Assembly (NCBI GenBank): GCA_036897485.1
Contig: JAYMTF010000490.1
Coordinates: 1-35,155, forward strand
Reading direction: 5' to 3'
Length of the DNA stretch: 35,155 nt
DNA from: Pelargonium nanum
Taxonomy: Eukaryota > Streptophyta > Magnoliopsida > Geraniales > Geraniaceae
The position numbers and the translations under genes were made by a program. Under the pieces are notes generated by a model. The model made no database searches, had not been told where the DNA came from, and worked only from the letters and a program-made list of their open reading frames with translations. Shown here in pieces: positions 1 through 10,560 of this stretch. Positions within the stretch are counted from its first letter, which is position 1. Every line of letters begins with the position of its first letter.

Positions 1-294
1 TGAAACCCACATCTCTTTCGAGATAGACTTTCTATCGAACTTGGCAAAAACTAACCCGAAATAATTCCCTTCTTTATTTACATAATGAGCAGTTGAAAAG
101 ATAATTTGACTAAAAAACTTGTCGGAATATGCGTATCGATTTAGAAAATACGTGCGAATTTGTACGTGTTACACTAAAATTACACTTTTATCTAATTCTG
201 AACCCTTGAATCCAATAATGATAACTTTTTATAATTCTGAATATGATCAAATTCTATATGAACACAATTAATATCCAAATTGCCACAACTTACA

Positions 295-561
295 AGATGA
301 GTAGTATATTTTCTTTTTTGGTTTAAACCATGAGGTTCCTTAGTGGACCCACACAAACTTGCGGTTGACACCTTTATGTCGTTTTACCACACTCAGACTA
401 ATCGTCATTCGAGCCAGGTAGGACCACAAGGGCGGCAAAGCTCTCCCTACCAAGTTTTAACGCAGCTGCATTCCTTGAGACTCGAACTTTAGACCTCAGG
501 TAAGCTGGAACAACTCCTTACCAGTTGACCCACGTGCTTGGTGGTAGATGAGTAGTATATT
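295..561 (-). mobile_element. tRNA-derived SINE with perfect 16-bp target site duplication
   Basis: The element body is about 311-545, read on the minus strand. Its 5' end (right side) resembles a tRNA: an A-box-like GGGTCAACTGGTAAGG, then about 35 bases later a B-box-like AGTTCGAGTCTC. Its 3' end (left side) runs into an A-rich tail, seen on the plus strand as TTTTCTTTTTTGG from 309. The flanks carry the identical 16-mer AGATGAGTAGTATATT at 295-310 and 546-561. The internal pol III promoter, A tail and long target duplication together are diagnostic of a SINE mobilised by LINE machinery. The perfect duplication suggests a fairly young insertion. The family name was not determined. Confidence 0.85.
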
Positions 562-1768
562 AAATGCGAAAGAAAAAGAAGTTGAAGATTGGTAATAATA
601 AGGTAATGATGAAAAATGAAATTTGAATTGGATTGGATTGCAATAAATGCATGGAGGAGGAGGTTGTGTTGTGTAGTGTTTGTCTTGTTGTGTGTGGTGT
701 TGACTGAGAAAGAAACAACTGGTGGTAGCAGGTAACAGGTTGGGTTGTTGACCGGCAACATCAGGTCATTACTACTGTTGTACTATACTATACTAGTAGT
801 ACCTACCTAGCTAGCTACTACTTGGTACTATAGTACATTAGTGTTTAGATTAGACAAACCAAAAGAGCAAAATAAAATGAATGAGTGAATAGTGACTTGC
901 TCTAGGAAATGTAAGAAACTACTACAAATGAAAAATGATATTTTGATTTATTTATTACATGCTTCATGTCTTGTTGATTTGGTACATGTGATAATATTTT
1001 AGGTGTTATGAGATTCACGATGTGAATTTGAATATACAAATACTCTTGAAACAATTCAAAAGCAAGTTAAGATGTTGTTATGGATTGCATAATGACGAAT
1101 TTGCGGTGTGCACACAAGGCAATAGGAGGTATGTGGCGATAATAGGGGTTGCAAGAAAGAAGAATGTGGTGGTTTGGTCGAAATCTTCATATTAGCCTTC
1201 AAGTCTGCTGCAAAATGATCAGAATGCAAACCTGATGGTGGCGCGAGGCGGTTGGTAGAGTCATTCACGTGGTTATTGATCTTAATTAGTTCCAAAAGTG
1301 CAATCATTATCAGTTGTTCGCGCTCTTCAGGTTGGGGGGAGAATTAAAATACCTTCAACTTAATTATTCAAACTAACGGATCGAGAGGAATATTGCACTG
1401 CCTTCAGTTTGTTTGTTCGAGATGTTTAAGCCATTGATACTCAGTTTGGTAGTGTTAATTTTTTATTTACAAGTTGATCAGTGAATTGAATGGCCCAAGA
1501 GTTAGACAAATTATCGGTCTCTTTGTCAGATTTGTCTGGATTGATCTGTCTTCCACATTGTATCCCATTTGCCTTGTTTTTTGAATTTGAATATATTAAT
1601 GATATTTTGAAAAGAAAAAAAAAACAAAGTGTTGGTTATTAATTGCATGAGGCATGAGGTAGGTAGCTAAATTAGGAACATCTGACTCAAATTGCACCAT
1701 TAGACAGTGTTTACTGTTGTGCTCCATGTGTATTGTTTCTCTCTCTATATACATATTGTGTGTAAGTG
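562..1768. other. Intergenic stretch upstream of the MIR166 locus
   Basis: AT-rich DNA with no reading frame showing recognisable protein sequence. Only short low-complexity frames are present. It presumably includes the distal promoter of the MIR166 locus; I identified no specific sites in it with confidence. Confidence 0.5.
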
Positions 1769-1780
1769 TATATATATATA
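1769..1780 (+). promoter_or_regulatory. TATA box of the MIR166 primary transcript
   Basis: TATATATATATA followed by GAGACAACAGC lies about 80 bases before the first miR166* segment. Plant MIRNA genes are pol II transcripts and usually have a TATA box. A start near 1800-1812 would put both hairpins in one transcript. Assignment is by position and motif only. Confidence 0.5.
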
Positions 1781-1844
1781 GAGACAACAGCTAGGGTTTT
1801 GATTTCATTTGAAAGCAAAGCAAAGCAAAGCAAAAGAAAAGAAA

Positions 1845-1952
1845 AGAGTTGGTGTTGAGAGGAATGTTGGCTGGCTCGAGGCTTTCAATGCCAAATTCTA
1901 TTTGAAATCTTAGGCTTCGGACCAGGCTTCATTCCCCTCAAACACATCTCTC
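1845..1952 (+). ncRNA. MIR166: miR166 precursor hairpin 1 (short loop)
   Basis: The 3' arm at 1917-1937 holds the 21-nt miR166 sequence (begins TCGGACCAGGCTTCATTCCC). The 5' arm at 1861-1881 holds the miR166* (begins GGAATGTTGGCTGGCTCGAG). The arms pair with the usual miR166 mismatches, and pairing continues into the basal stem, TGTTGAGA (1852-1859) against TCAAACAC (1938-1945). The intervening 35 bases form a short terminal stem-loop, TTCAA against TTGAA. miR166 directs ARGONAUTE cleavage of class III HD-ZIP mRNAs and so controls leaf polarity, meristem and vascular patterning; AGO10 also sequesters it. This is the first of two hairpins 350 bases apart, mature to mature, probably in one transcript. 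The mature sequence equals the conserved land-plant form, so confidence is high. Confidence 0.95.
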
Positions 1953-1969
1953 TCTCTCTCTCTAAATTC

Positions 1970-2000
<31 letters not shown>

Positions 2001-2052
2001 TATATACACTTGTATATGTATAGGTTGTGTTATGTAAATTTTGTGTTGATTA

Positions 2053-2298
2053 CAGGTTGAGAGGAATGTTGTCTGGCTCGAGGTCATGGAGATGGCTACT
2101 CATTGTTCTTTCTTTCTTTCTATACCTAGCTACCTAGTTTTTCTTCTTCTTGATGATGATGTATATGTGTATGTATATGCAAATATGCACATATATAATT
2201 ATGGGTTGTGTTTGGTTTCCGGGAAAATATAGCTAGCTATGGGTATATTGAGAAAGACTGTGATTCTCGGACCAGGCTTCATTCCCCCCAACCAACAA
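2053..2298 (+). ncRNA. MIR166: miR166 precursor hairpin 2 (long loop)
   Basis: The miR166* segment lies at 2063-2083 (begins GGAATGTTGTCTGGCTCGAG) and the mature 21-mer at 2267-2287, identical to that in hairpin 1. The basal stem pairs GGTTGAGA (2055-2062) with CCCAACC (2286-2294). The loop of 183 bases is much longer than in hairpin 1, but it contains its own pairing block: TACCTAGCTACCTAG near 2122-2136 opposes TAGCTAGCTATGGGTA near 2230-2245, so the foldback is probably a long stem and not an open loop. The product should be the same miR166. The star differs from star 1 at one position (T for G at base 10). A splice-like TTACAG lies just before the hairpin, so pri-miRNA splicing is possible but unproven. 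Confidence 0.93.
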
Positions 2299-2654
2299 TG
2301 ATCTTTTTTGCTACCTCTTCTCACCATTTCCTACCTCTCATGCATCAGTAAGTTTTTTTTTTTTTTTTTTGTAGTTTATATAATATTTTTTATGGAATAA
2401 TATTTTGTTATGTGGGTGCAGGTCAATTTGTTCAAAGGGTATGTATATTTAATCTTCTTCTTGTTGTTGTTGCAGTTCTTGTTTAAATTAATTAGATCTT
2501 GGAGTGTTCAAAATATTTTGTGTAAAATTGATGTGTTTTCAGGTTTGTTTAGAAGATACATATATATATGTGTGTGGTGATCCTCTTATATTCTTCTTAT
2601 GGAGGTATCTTATAGGTTTTGATTATATAGAGCTATAAATGTTTGATTCTTTTT

Positions 2655-2981
2655 TTTTTGTCTTTGAAGATCATGCATCTTGTTGAGTTCACTTCATGGA
2701 TTAGCTACCATCTCTCTCTCTCTCTCTCTCTCTACAAAAAACATGGCCAACACATGAGAAATTGAGCAACTCATATATAGTTGTTTCCTTTTCTCTTCAA
2801 AGATCATATATATTGTCAAGTACACTGCATGGATTAGCTAAGATCCATCTCTCTCCAAAAACATGAGAGAGAGTAACTCATGGGAGTTTCTTTTTCTCTT
2901 CAAATATCATCTTAATTTGTTATTCACTAAAGACATAAGCTACCATCTCTCTCTCTCTCTCTCTAAAGACATAAGCTACCA

Positions 2982-3037
<56 letters not shown>

Positions 3038-3130
3038 AAAGACATGAGTAACTCATAGTTGTTTCTCTTCTTCTTCAAGAGTCATATGTATTATTAACTT
3101 CACTTCATGGATTAGCTATTCTCTCTCACT
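2655..3130 (+). repeat. Four-unit tandem array with (CT)n tracts downstream of MIR166
   Basis: A unit of roughly 100-175 bases recurs four times. Each starts with a CTTCAAAGATCAT-like segment (near 2661, 2795, 2897 and 3073) followed by TTCACTTCATGGATTAGCTA-like sequence, then a CT microsatellite, in most units followed by AACTCAT and TTGTTTC. CT tracts sit at 2711-2733, 2946-2964 and 2982-3036. The unit length varies mainly through the CT tracts. It may be in the 3' part of the MIR166 primary transcript. Frames through it are low-complexity leucine/serine and not credible genes. Confidence 0.8.
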
Positions 3131-5429
3131 CTCTCTCTATCTTCATACCATATCATATACAGTAGCTATGTATTAGTTCTATGGAGATTGAAGAAGGCCA
3201 TTTCTCAATCTTCTTTCTAGTGAATCTTTGCTTGAAACCCATATTAGTCCAATGCACATTTTCATGTTGACATGTTGATGATGATGATGATAAGATAGCT
3301 AAAATATTACATGTCCACCATCCAATCCACCTCATCACCTGCAAGAAATGACCTAGCCACTTCCATATGGAGCAAAACCCTAAACCCTACCTCATAGCCT
3401 TTCACTTATCAAAAATATAAAATACTATATTAGTGAATATATAGCTAGCTAGGGTTTCAAACACAAAAAAACATCCCTAGCACAAGCTATACCTATCTAG
3501 CTTGATGCCTCCTTATATTTATATGTCAGCTTCTCAATTAATTAACTAATGGTTCAATGTGAATCCTTTGTTTTCCAATGCAACTGAAAACTATGTTCTC
3601 CAATTAATTTTCTCTCTCTATTTCCAAAAAATGAAAAAAGAAGAAGTAATTAGAAATAGAAACCTTTGTTTTAACTTTGAGGTAGTTGTTAGAGTTGGAA
3701 ATTAGGGCTTAAATTTTACTTGTAATATGTATGAATTTTTATGAATATACCCGACTCGACACTATTTAAAACTGATATGTTCTATTTTATACATGAATTA
3801 GACCCGACTTGATTTCATAAAAATGCAAATCATTTTTAGGATGTTTGCATTTTGCAACTTCTCATTCAAATGATATTACAAGCTCTGATGTGGCATACAT
3901 GGATTCACTCAGAGGTTCTAGATTTGATATTTGAAGTAATTTTGATGTGATAATTGATGAAGTAACAAATGATGACAAAAATATAGTAGTATAATAATAA
4001 AAGGTTACTGTTTAAAAATCAATGCAACTTTTGTTTTCTAGTGATTGATGTTTGAAAATGAACAATGAATGTAAATATACAGTGAAGCTGCTGAGACATC
4101 TGGAAGAGTCAATGAATAGATGCCATTTCTATTCATTCATTCATAATATATATATATATATTATTAACACTTTCTTTCAGCTTTCTTGTCTCAGCTATCA
4201 GGAGATCATTATTTTTTATATAATTAAGCCAAAAAAATACTACTAAATATAGTAGCCATTGTCATCAAGAGCATGATGATCAGTGATGACACCATAATAA
4301 CAATAACAATAATAATAATAATAAAGGTTATATATATATTTATAATAATAGAAAGTATTGATGATGCTTTTTTAAGTTGTTGGAAAAACAGGATCTATCC
4401 TCAGCAAAGCTCTGGTTCCTATGAATGATCTGCATTTTAATACATAGAACACAAGAAAGCTCTCTCTCTTAGATCATGTTTCTAGATTTTGGAGTCATGA
4501 CTCATAGATTGATTGAAGTACTGATTATAGTACAAAGCTAGCTCTAATTTGGATTGGAAATTAAGAAACAAAAATTTACATATAAAAAGTTCAAGAAACA
4601 AATTAAAAATATTTTAACCCAAAATGACATTTTTTATTATTTATTAAAATAACTAAATATTTATTGATATGACAATCACTTGTGAGACTACCATGTTAAT
4701 AATAAAGAATATGTATTTTTATTTACCAATATATCAAGAATTTCAAGGTTCAATAGTAAATGAGCAGTATCTGATGGCTTCTATATCTCCTTGGGAAATG
4801 AAATTTAAACCACATTTTTTCAGAGACACATTTTTTCTGTTCATGGTTCTATATTGGAATTTTTTAGTATTTCTTGAAGATATATTACCAAAATGGGTAT
4901 TCAAAAACTAGAACTAAATATAAAAAAGAAGAAGAAAAAACTAGAACTAATGTAGATAAACAGTGATTATACATGTATTTATGTTATTTGATAATTGTTA
5001 TAGTTCATATTTTAAACTTATATTCAAAAACACGTATTACGATTTTCTCTTACCAAAATGTATTGAACACTCAGATGATCATCGATCGTCTCGACAAAAC
5101 ACACAAAATGAGGCTTAAATTTTACATCCCTAAATATAATTTTTTGAATTTGTCTCTGTACATAAGAAAGAACAGTTGAATGAGTGAGCTCACAGTGGGT
5201 GACTGAGAAACAGAATGAGAAAGGGAAAAAAAAGATAGCGTGAGTGGCAAGTAATCAAGAAGATATAGAGATGTGTTCTTTGAGTTTGATTTGATGATTT
5301 GAAAAGATAATACCATTCCCATCCTTTCTATCAATCCAATCCCTCTCTTGTCATTTTTTTTTTGAACTTTTAGTTTTTGATTTTGTCTAGTGTTCAAAAC
5401 AACACACCCACACACATTCTCTCTGTATT
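3131..5429. other. Gene-poor AT-rich intergenic region
   Basis: No recognisable coding sequence. It holds two telomere-type units (AAACCCTAAACCCTA at 3375-3389, a telo-box-like motif), TA- and AAT-rich microsatellites near 4148-4160 and 4300-4325, and short frames with no family resemblance. Confidence 0.5.
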
Positions 5430-5657
5430 AATATATGTATATACCAAGGCATGTTGGGCCAAGCGGTTGATGCGATTTGGATTTCCTTTGAGGTCTCATG
5501 TTCGAGCCTCCTTGCCGACGGTATGAGGTGAGATTTATGGGTTTAAGGGGAAAAATAACATCTAACTCGGCCCACGCCCCTAGTTGGGAGTGAGAAACAC
5601 TGGCCTTTACAGACCTGTTGTCCCGTCGCTTATAAAAAAAATCAATATATGTATATA
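5430..5657 (+). mobile_element. tRNA-derived SINE with 14-bp target site duplication
   Basis: Body about 5444-5643. A tRNA-like head has an A-box-like segment GGGCCAAGCGGTTGATGCG at 5456-5474 and a B box TGTTCGAGCCT near 5500-5510. The tail ends in ATAAAAAAA at 5632-5641. AATATATGTATATA is repeated exactly at 5430-5443 and 5644-5657. It has the layout of short plant SINEs of about 200 bp; it resembles the Au-type family as I recall it, but the family was not verified. It differs in sequence from the SINE at 295-561, so at least two lineages have been active here. Confidence 0.88.
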
Positions 5658-5875
5658 GAATAAAGCATTAAAATGATTTCTCACACAATAGGCTAATAGA
5701 GTAAGTAGTTGAAGAGAAGCAAATGGAACCCAAAAATATAATTAATTCATGAAAGTATATAGCATACTTTTACAATCTATCCTATTATACCTGTGGTTCT
5801 CGAAGAATTATCTCACACCTTTACAACCTTTCCTATATCCATGAATCTCTAGAATCCCCCAAATAAGTGTTGTTC

Positions 5876-6035
5876 GGATGGGAGACGTTCTAGTGGTTTA
5901 AGCGTCACATTTCTCTAATAATAGCAGTTCAGAAACCCGGTCATACGTATAGAGTGAGACGGAGAGCTACCCATATGGTGTAGCTCGATCTGTATAGCTT
6001 AATACTTTTGAAGAAAAGAAAAAGGTTGCTACGTT
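5876..6035 (+). mobile_element. Possible older SINE-like element
   Basis: A tRNA-like head (GTTCTAGTGGTTTAAGCG near 5887-5904, then AGTTCAGAAACCC near 5926-5938) is followed by a non-coding body and a purine/A-rich tail GAAGAAAAGAAAAAGG near 6011-6026. No clear target duplication was found (GTTGTTCG versus GTTGCTAC only). This is suggestive only. Confidence 0.4.
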
Positions 6036-6137
6036 TTACGGGCGATTGACATTGGAACTAACAACCTGGTAACTATTCTACCATGTCTCTCACTTCTCTT
6101 AGACTCTTAGTGGCAGCAAAAATGTGTCAACTCAATG

Positions 6138-6324
6138 AAGAAAAAACTATTAAAATGGTCTTTGAACTATCAATCACATACCAATTTGGCTCCAAACTAA
6201 TTTTATGCCAAAATAGGTCTTCAACTATTGAAAACCGGCTAATTTGGTCTCTGTGTTAACTTTCGTCGGGGGCCAAATTGGTCTAGACTTGATAGTTCAG
6301 AGACCATTTTAGTGTTTTATCCTT
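6138..6324. mobile_element. MITE with long terminal inverted repeats, at the DGK 3' end
   Basis: The left end AAGAAAAAACTATTAAAATGG continuing to TGAACTATCAA (about 36 bases) is the inverse of the right end TTGATAGTTCAGAGACC continuing to TTTTATCCTT. The interior is non-coding. The 187-bp size, long TIRs and lack of coding fit a non-autonomous DNA transposon, perhaps Mutator-like. No flanking duplication was recognised. It lies 50 bases beyond the DGK stop codon, so it probably forms part of that gene's 3' UTR. A relative sits at 23387-23687. Confidence 0.7.
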
Positions 6325-6373
6325 GAATTAATTGTAAGGGGATGATGAGAAGAGAGTTGGCCTGAAAGTGGAA

Positions 6374-9300
6374 TCAAGAGAGATGGAGGGCCATTTGTTG
6401 GAGCAAAACTTTCTTCTGGGAAGCATTGATGATTCCCTTGCACTCGGCATCCACCAAAACCTCCGACATGATTGCAGCTGCATGTCCGATTGGCTCCTCT
6501 GAAGCCCTCCTCAACATGAACACCTGAGAGTTCACCAATCAATGCAACCATACAATTATTTTCTCGGAAAATGCTGGAAAAATTAAACTAGATGTTGATC
6601 ATTACAGGTTTTTCGCAAACTAAGGAGCAAATTCAGCCTCAAAAAGTTAGTTATAGGCTTATAGCTACCATTTTTCCAACACAAAATGATTACTATGTCC
6701 ATAACAATCATATACATATACTCATGAGTCATGACCAAGTAAACATTTCAGATGTATCAAAAGCTCATATGAGAATAAGCGTACCTGTCCATGATGCGTT
6801 ATTTCTATGCTACCGGGTTGCTGAATAAATGGCTCTCCGTCTATTTGAACTGGGAAAGGATTGGATGACTGTAATTTTACGACTTTCCCTTGAGCTAGCC
6901 TTCTAGCATGAGAAAGTCCCACCTATACAGCAGAATAAGTAACAGTAACAAATTATATATACGAGTACAAAGGTTCAAATCAACAAATTTAGGCAGCAAA
7001 TAAATTTTTCTCAATTTCAGTTTTTTTTTTTTTTTTCATTTACAAAGGCAAAAACACCTCTCGTTTCTCTACGTTGATGAGCAGCATCGTTCTGAAGTTC
7101 TGGTGTAAGCATTTTAGATCACACTTATAGGGGATGAAAAAACAATATGTGAATTACTTGCGTGACTTTATATTTTATATAAAAATGTAGGTAACAATAT
7201 TACCAATATATGAAATCAATAGCAAAACACGTGTTCATACACGCCATATTTTTAACCATTAATCATTAATCATTCTGATTTCTTGGGAGTTACAACAAAA
7301 AATAAGGACTTTCTTGTGCATGGTTTTATATGTCGTATTTTCCTTAGGCCTTTCATAGTTGAAACTTCAAATTCAGAGAAATATGTCACCAACTATCTCA
7401 TACCTGAAGTTTACCGAGATGCCAAGCTCCACAGACGCAAACAACCTCAAGAATTTTATCATGCATACATTGAAGACTAAAATCATCATCGTGCTCATAG
7501 TCATTTTGCCAAAGATCAACACCACCCATGTAGCTACCAATGTTAAGCACAATTAAACCCTCGGCACTCTGAGGACAAACAAAGATTAGAAAAGGCAGCA
7601 AAACGAAATGAGGTAGCGTTTGGATTTTTAAAAAAATGGAAGGGGTGGTAATGAAGCCATTTTCTTGACCAAAAATTCTTAATCCAAACGCTACCTGATT
7701 AGCATGGATGAACAAAGAGCATAATCAAAAATACCCTTGGAATCTTGATGTCTTTCCCATCAACTTCAAGCCAGACTTGCCACGGTAAGTCAGCACAAGT
7801 TCGGTCCACTATATCTTTGGCGCCTTCTTTGGCATATCGCAACTTATTCACAAACTGTTGATGAAACTTCAGTTAGCATAATACCAAAACCAAAGGAATT
7901 AATAATGGAAATGGAACAAACCCTTCTGAAAACAAAAGATGCAATGGGTATTATCTGGCATTGAGACTAAAGAAGCTCGGTCTCTCAATAATACATACAC
8001 CACTCAAGTCATGGTCTATTGCTTAGATGCATGATGTAATAATAATCATCAATTCCCAGGAAAACAAGAAGAAAAAAAATGCCAATACGGAAACTTCCCA
8101 ACCCAATGAAACCAGAATCCGAATTAAAAATTTATTTTGAAATGGTGGAAAAATAGCTTTGGAATATGTTGCTAATAGCAGTAAATGAATGGATTTGAAT
8201 GAGGTTAAACAATTTATGAAAAATAATGGTAAATAAACAGGGTACTAATAACTTACAAAGAGTGCAACTTTAAGAGATAAATATTACTACCATCTCAAAA
8301 TAGAAATTACTACCTGACTAGAGAACTTCTGAGGATTTTCTTCCCGTGTCACATGAAATTCATAGGCAACCTTCGCATCACATCCAATACCTATAAACGG
8401 AACATTAGCAAATGGTAAAACAATGCCGAGAACCAATAACTAACAAAGTTAACTTCTGATAGATACCTAAATAGTTCATCATGAACTTGGGTTGCTTTTG
8501 ATTTTCATCTGGATCGTCATCTCCGTTTTCTTTTCTGATATTTACTTTCCACCTGTCGAGCATTGTAACCGCTGCATGATTGATGTCATGTAAAAGTGTG
8601 CACAGACCACCTCGCCCATCAACCTTCTTGAAACCTCGTCCCCATTGCAAAACCCTTGATAAATCATTTCCTGTGCCAAGGGGAAGAATGGCGACAGGTG
8701 GAGGCGATTCAAAATTGCGTTTCTCGATTGCATCCAGGACCCATGCAACAGTCCCATCTCCTCCACAGACCAAAACCCTAAAATATGGTACATCACTAAA
8801 CATCTTCAAACCAGCATCAGGGCCCTGGGAAGAACTCAGTTCAAAAACCTGCGGCAGGAAATAGTTAAACTCGGCCATATATCACAACAAGCCATTATAG
8901 GCAACGTAAAAACAGTATAAAAAATCAAAAACTAAATCTCCATATACAGCAATGCATGCAAATATTAATAATTAGATACTAGAAGAGGAAGTATTTTTCA
9001 GCTGATGTTCGGTAAACATTACTAATATTTGGGAATATTTAACAACTCAGTATCATGTGTAGAATGCAATATCAGGAGGCAACCTCTAAAAACGAAAAAG
9101 AAAAAACCATGAACCATATCCCCAATTATGGCTAAAATTGTGTAAAATATTAAACAGAAAAAGAAAAACCACTCCTGCCATTAATTCATTATTACTCAAA
9201 GCAGGCGCAGTCATGCTTAAACCAGAAAGAATGAAGTCAAACTCAAGTACTATCTCATAACTTTTTTCTGATAACTAGACCCTCCACTACAATGGCACTC

Positions 9301-10558
9301 CCCCACCGACGCCCCCAAATTTTAACAGCATCTTGTGTTCGTTCCATAGATCCACAATGTAGAAGGAGAGGAAAAACAAAATTTTATGTATGTATATAGT
9401 TTGGAAAGGAAACCATATCATCCAAATAAAAAGTATTTGCAGATATCAAGTTCAAATATTCACCTGAACAGGATTCAATAGCATGTTCAGCCTCCTCCGA
9501 AGAGAAGGCCCATTTCTACCTCCACTCTTGGCGTTGATGAAGACTAGAAGAGGTCTTGCATCCTGCGGCAAGTCCACCAGTTTATATTTTTTCACTTTTC
9601 TGTTGGTGACAGTTCTAAACTTTCTCTGTATTAACCTTACGTCGAGTTTTTTTTCATCCTTATCAATATTGTCATTGTTCTTCGCACCAGTGAATTTCTT
9701 CAAACCAAAAAGGCCATTCAGATATTCTAAGGTTGTAGTGGCTGTTGAAGTTTCCTGCAACTCCTCGTTATCGGTGCTACCATTTTTGCTTCTTGGGCGC
9801 CTTCTTCTAGTTTGCCCCCGAACAGAAGATCCTACAATTTCTTCTGGTATTGAACTTTGCATTCCATCTGTAATTGTATATTCATCAACTTTTTTCACGC
9901 ATAGAGGAGAAAGGATTATTCTTCTGAGAGAACCCAAATCACAAATATCACCAGATTCTTTTGACAATTTGGGATGACATTTTACATGTATAAGGCGCTG
10001 ACACCATAAGCAGTGCCATTTAGGACAAGCATCAAGAAATGGAACACCACATGGCTCGTCACAGTAAAAACAGAAAGCAAACATCTCAGTGTTATCATCC
10101 ATGCTAACCCATCTTTCTGACCAGTGGTGTTGCACATGAGTGAAACCAGCTTGTGCAACACATTTGCAATCTTTTGGTGCGTATTGAGAACAATAGAAAT
10201 GAGCTGCCACACCACAAACAGCACAACGATGGACAGGAGTATGTACTGTAGCATTTGTGGCTAAGGTTTGAGGGAATACCAAGGAATTAAGACACACACA
10301 ACAAGCTGATGGTTGCTCACTGTAAGCAAAATCTTCCACCCATATGTGATGTGATAAAGGAACTTTAAGCTTTCTCCAGACCTTCTTCTTTGCTAAAGCA
10401 GCAGCTTTAACCCAATTCAGAGATGTTCTTTTCTGCCACTTAAGAATTGCATACATGAGAGCCACAAGCCCAAATGACCCAGTGATCAACAACCCAATAA
10501 CTGGACTGTAACCAGAGCTAGTCAGGAACCTTATAAATGAAAAGGGTAAATCCACCAT
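6374..10558 (-). CDS. DGK1: Diacylglycerol kinase, plant DGK1/DGK2 type (7 coding exons, 708 aa)
   Basis: Phosphorylates diacylglycerol with ATP to phosphatidic acid, a lipid second messenger, at ER or plasma membranes. Coding exons on the minus strand: 10558-9464, 8848-8467, 8390-8314, 7854-7735, 7568-7404, 6922-6785, 6523-6374. All joins are GT-AG and the sum is 709 codons with stop, close to Arabidopsis DGK2 (about 712). Domains: a membrane segment at about residues 20-39 ([19 protein letters not shown]), two Cys/His-rich C1-type zinc modules (about 74-140 and 145-195), a basic linker, then the catalytic domain starting [13 protein letters not shown], with the ATP-binding GGDGT at 394-398 and LPLGTGNDL. 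The accessory domain includes [10 protein letters not shown] and ends in HLS. Full-length and apparently intact. The paralogue (DGK1 or DGK2) is not resolved, so the symbol is the family type. A leader exon lies at 12161-12310 and a MITE sits in one intron. Confidence 0.95.
7611..7696. mobile_element. 86-bp MITE in a DGK intron (GGTAGCGTTTGGA family)
   Basis: AGGTAGCGTTTGGATT at 7611-7626 is the exact inverse of AATCCAAACGCTACCT at 7681-7696. The interior is short and non-coding. It lies between coding exons 4 and 5 of the kinase gene and is spliced out. TIRs of this kind are typical of hAT-like MITEs. Related ends occur at 19576-19724 and near 21700-21714. Confidence 0.8.
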
Positions 10559-10560
10559 TG

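Noticed and set aside
1056-1307. 83-aa minus-strand frame upstream of MIR166
   Set aside because: No family resemblance, no splice or promoter context; likely chance.
2863-3051. Ser/Leu-rich 62-aa frame
   Set aside because: It is a translation of CT microsatellite sequence.
2655-3130. CRISPR-like array
   Set aside because: The repeats are long, imperfect and contain microsatellites, in a plant nuclear context; there are no cas genes.
5444-5520. Functional tRNA gene
   Set aside because: The A and B boxes are present, but the cloverleaf is degenerate and the body continues into a SINE with an A tail and target duplication.
8580-8864. 94-aa plus-strand frame within DGK exon 2
   Set aside because: A shadow of the conserved kinase catalytic domain read on the opposite strand.
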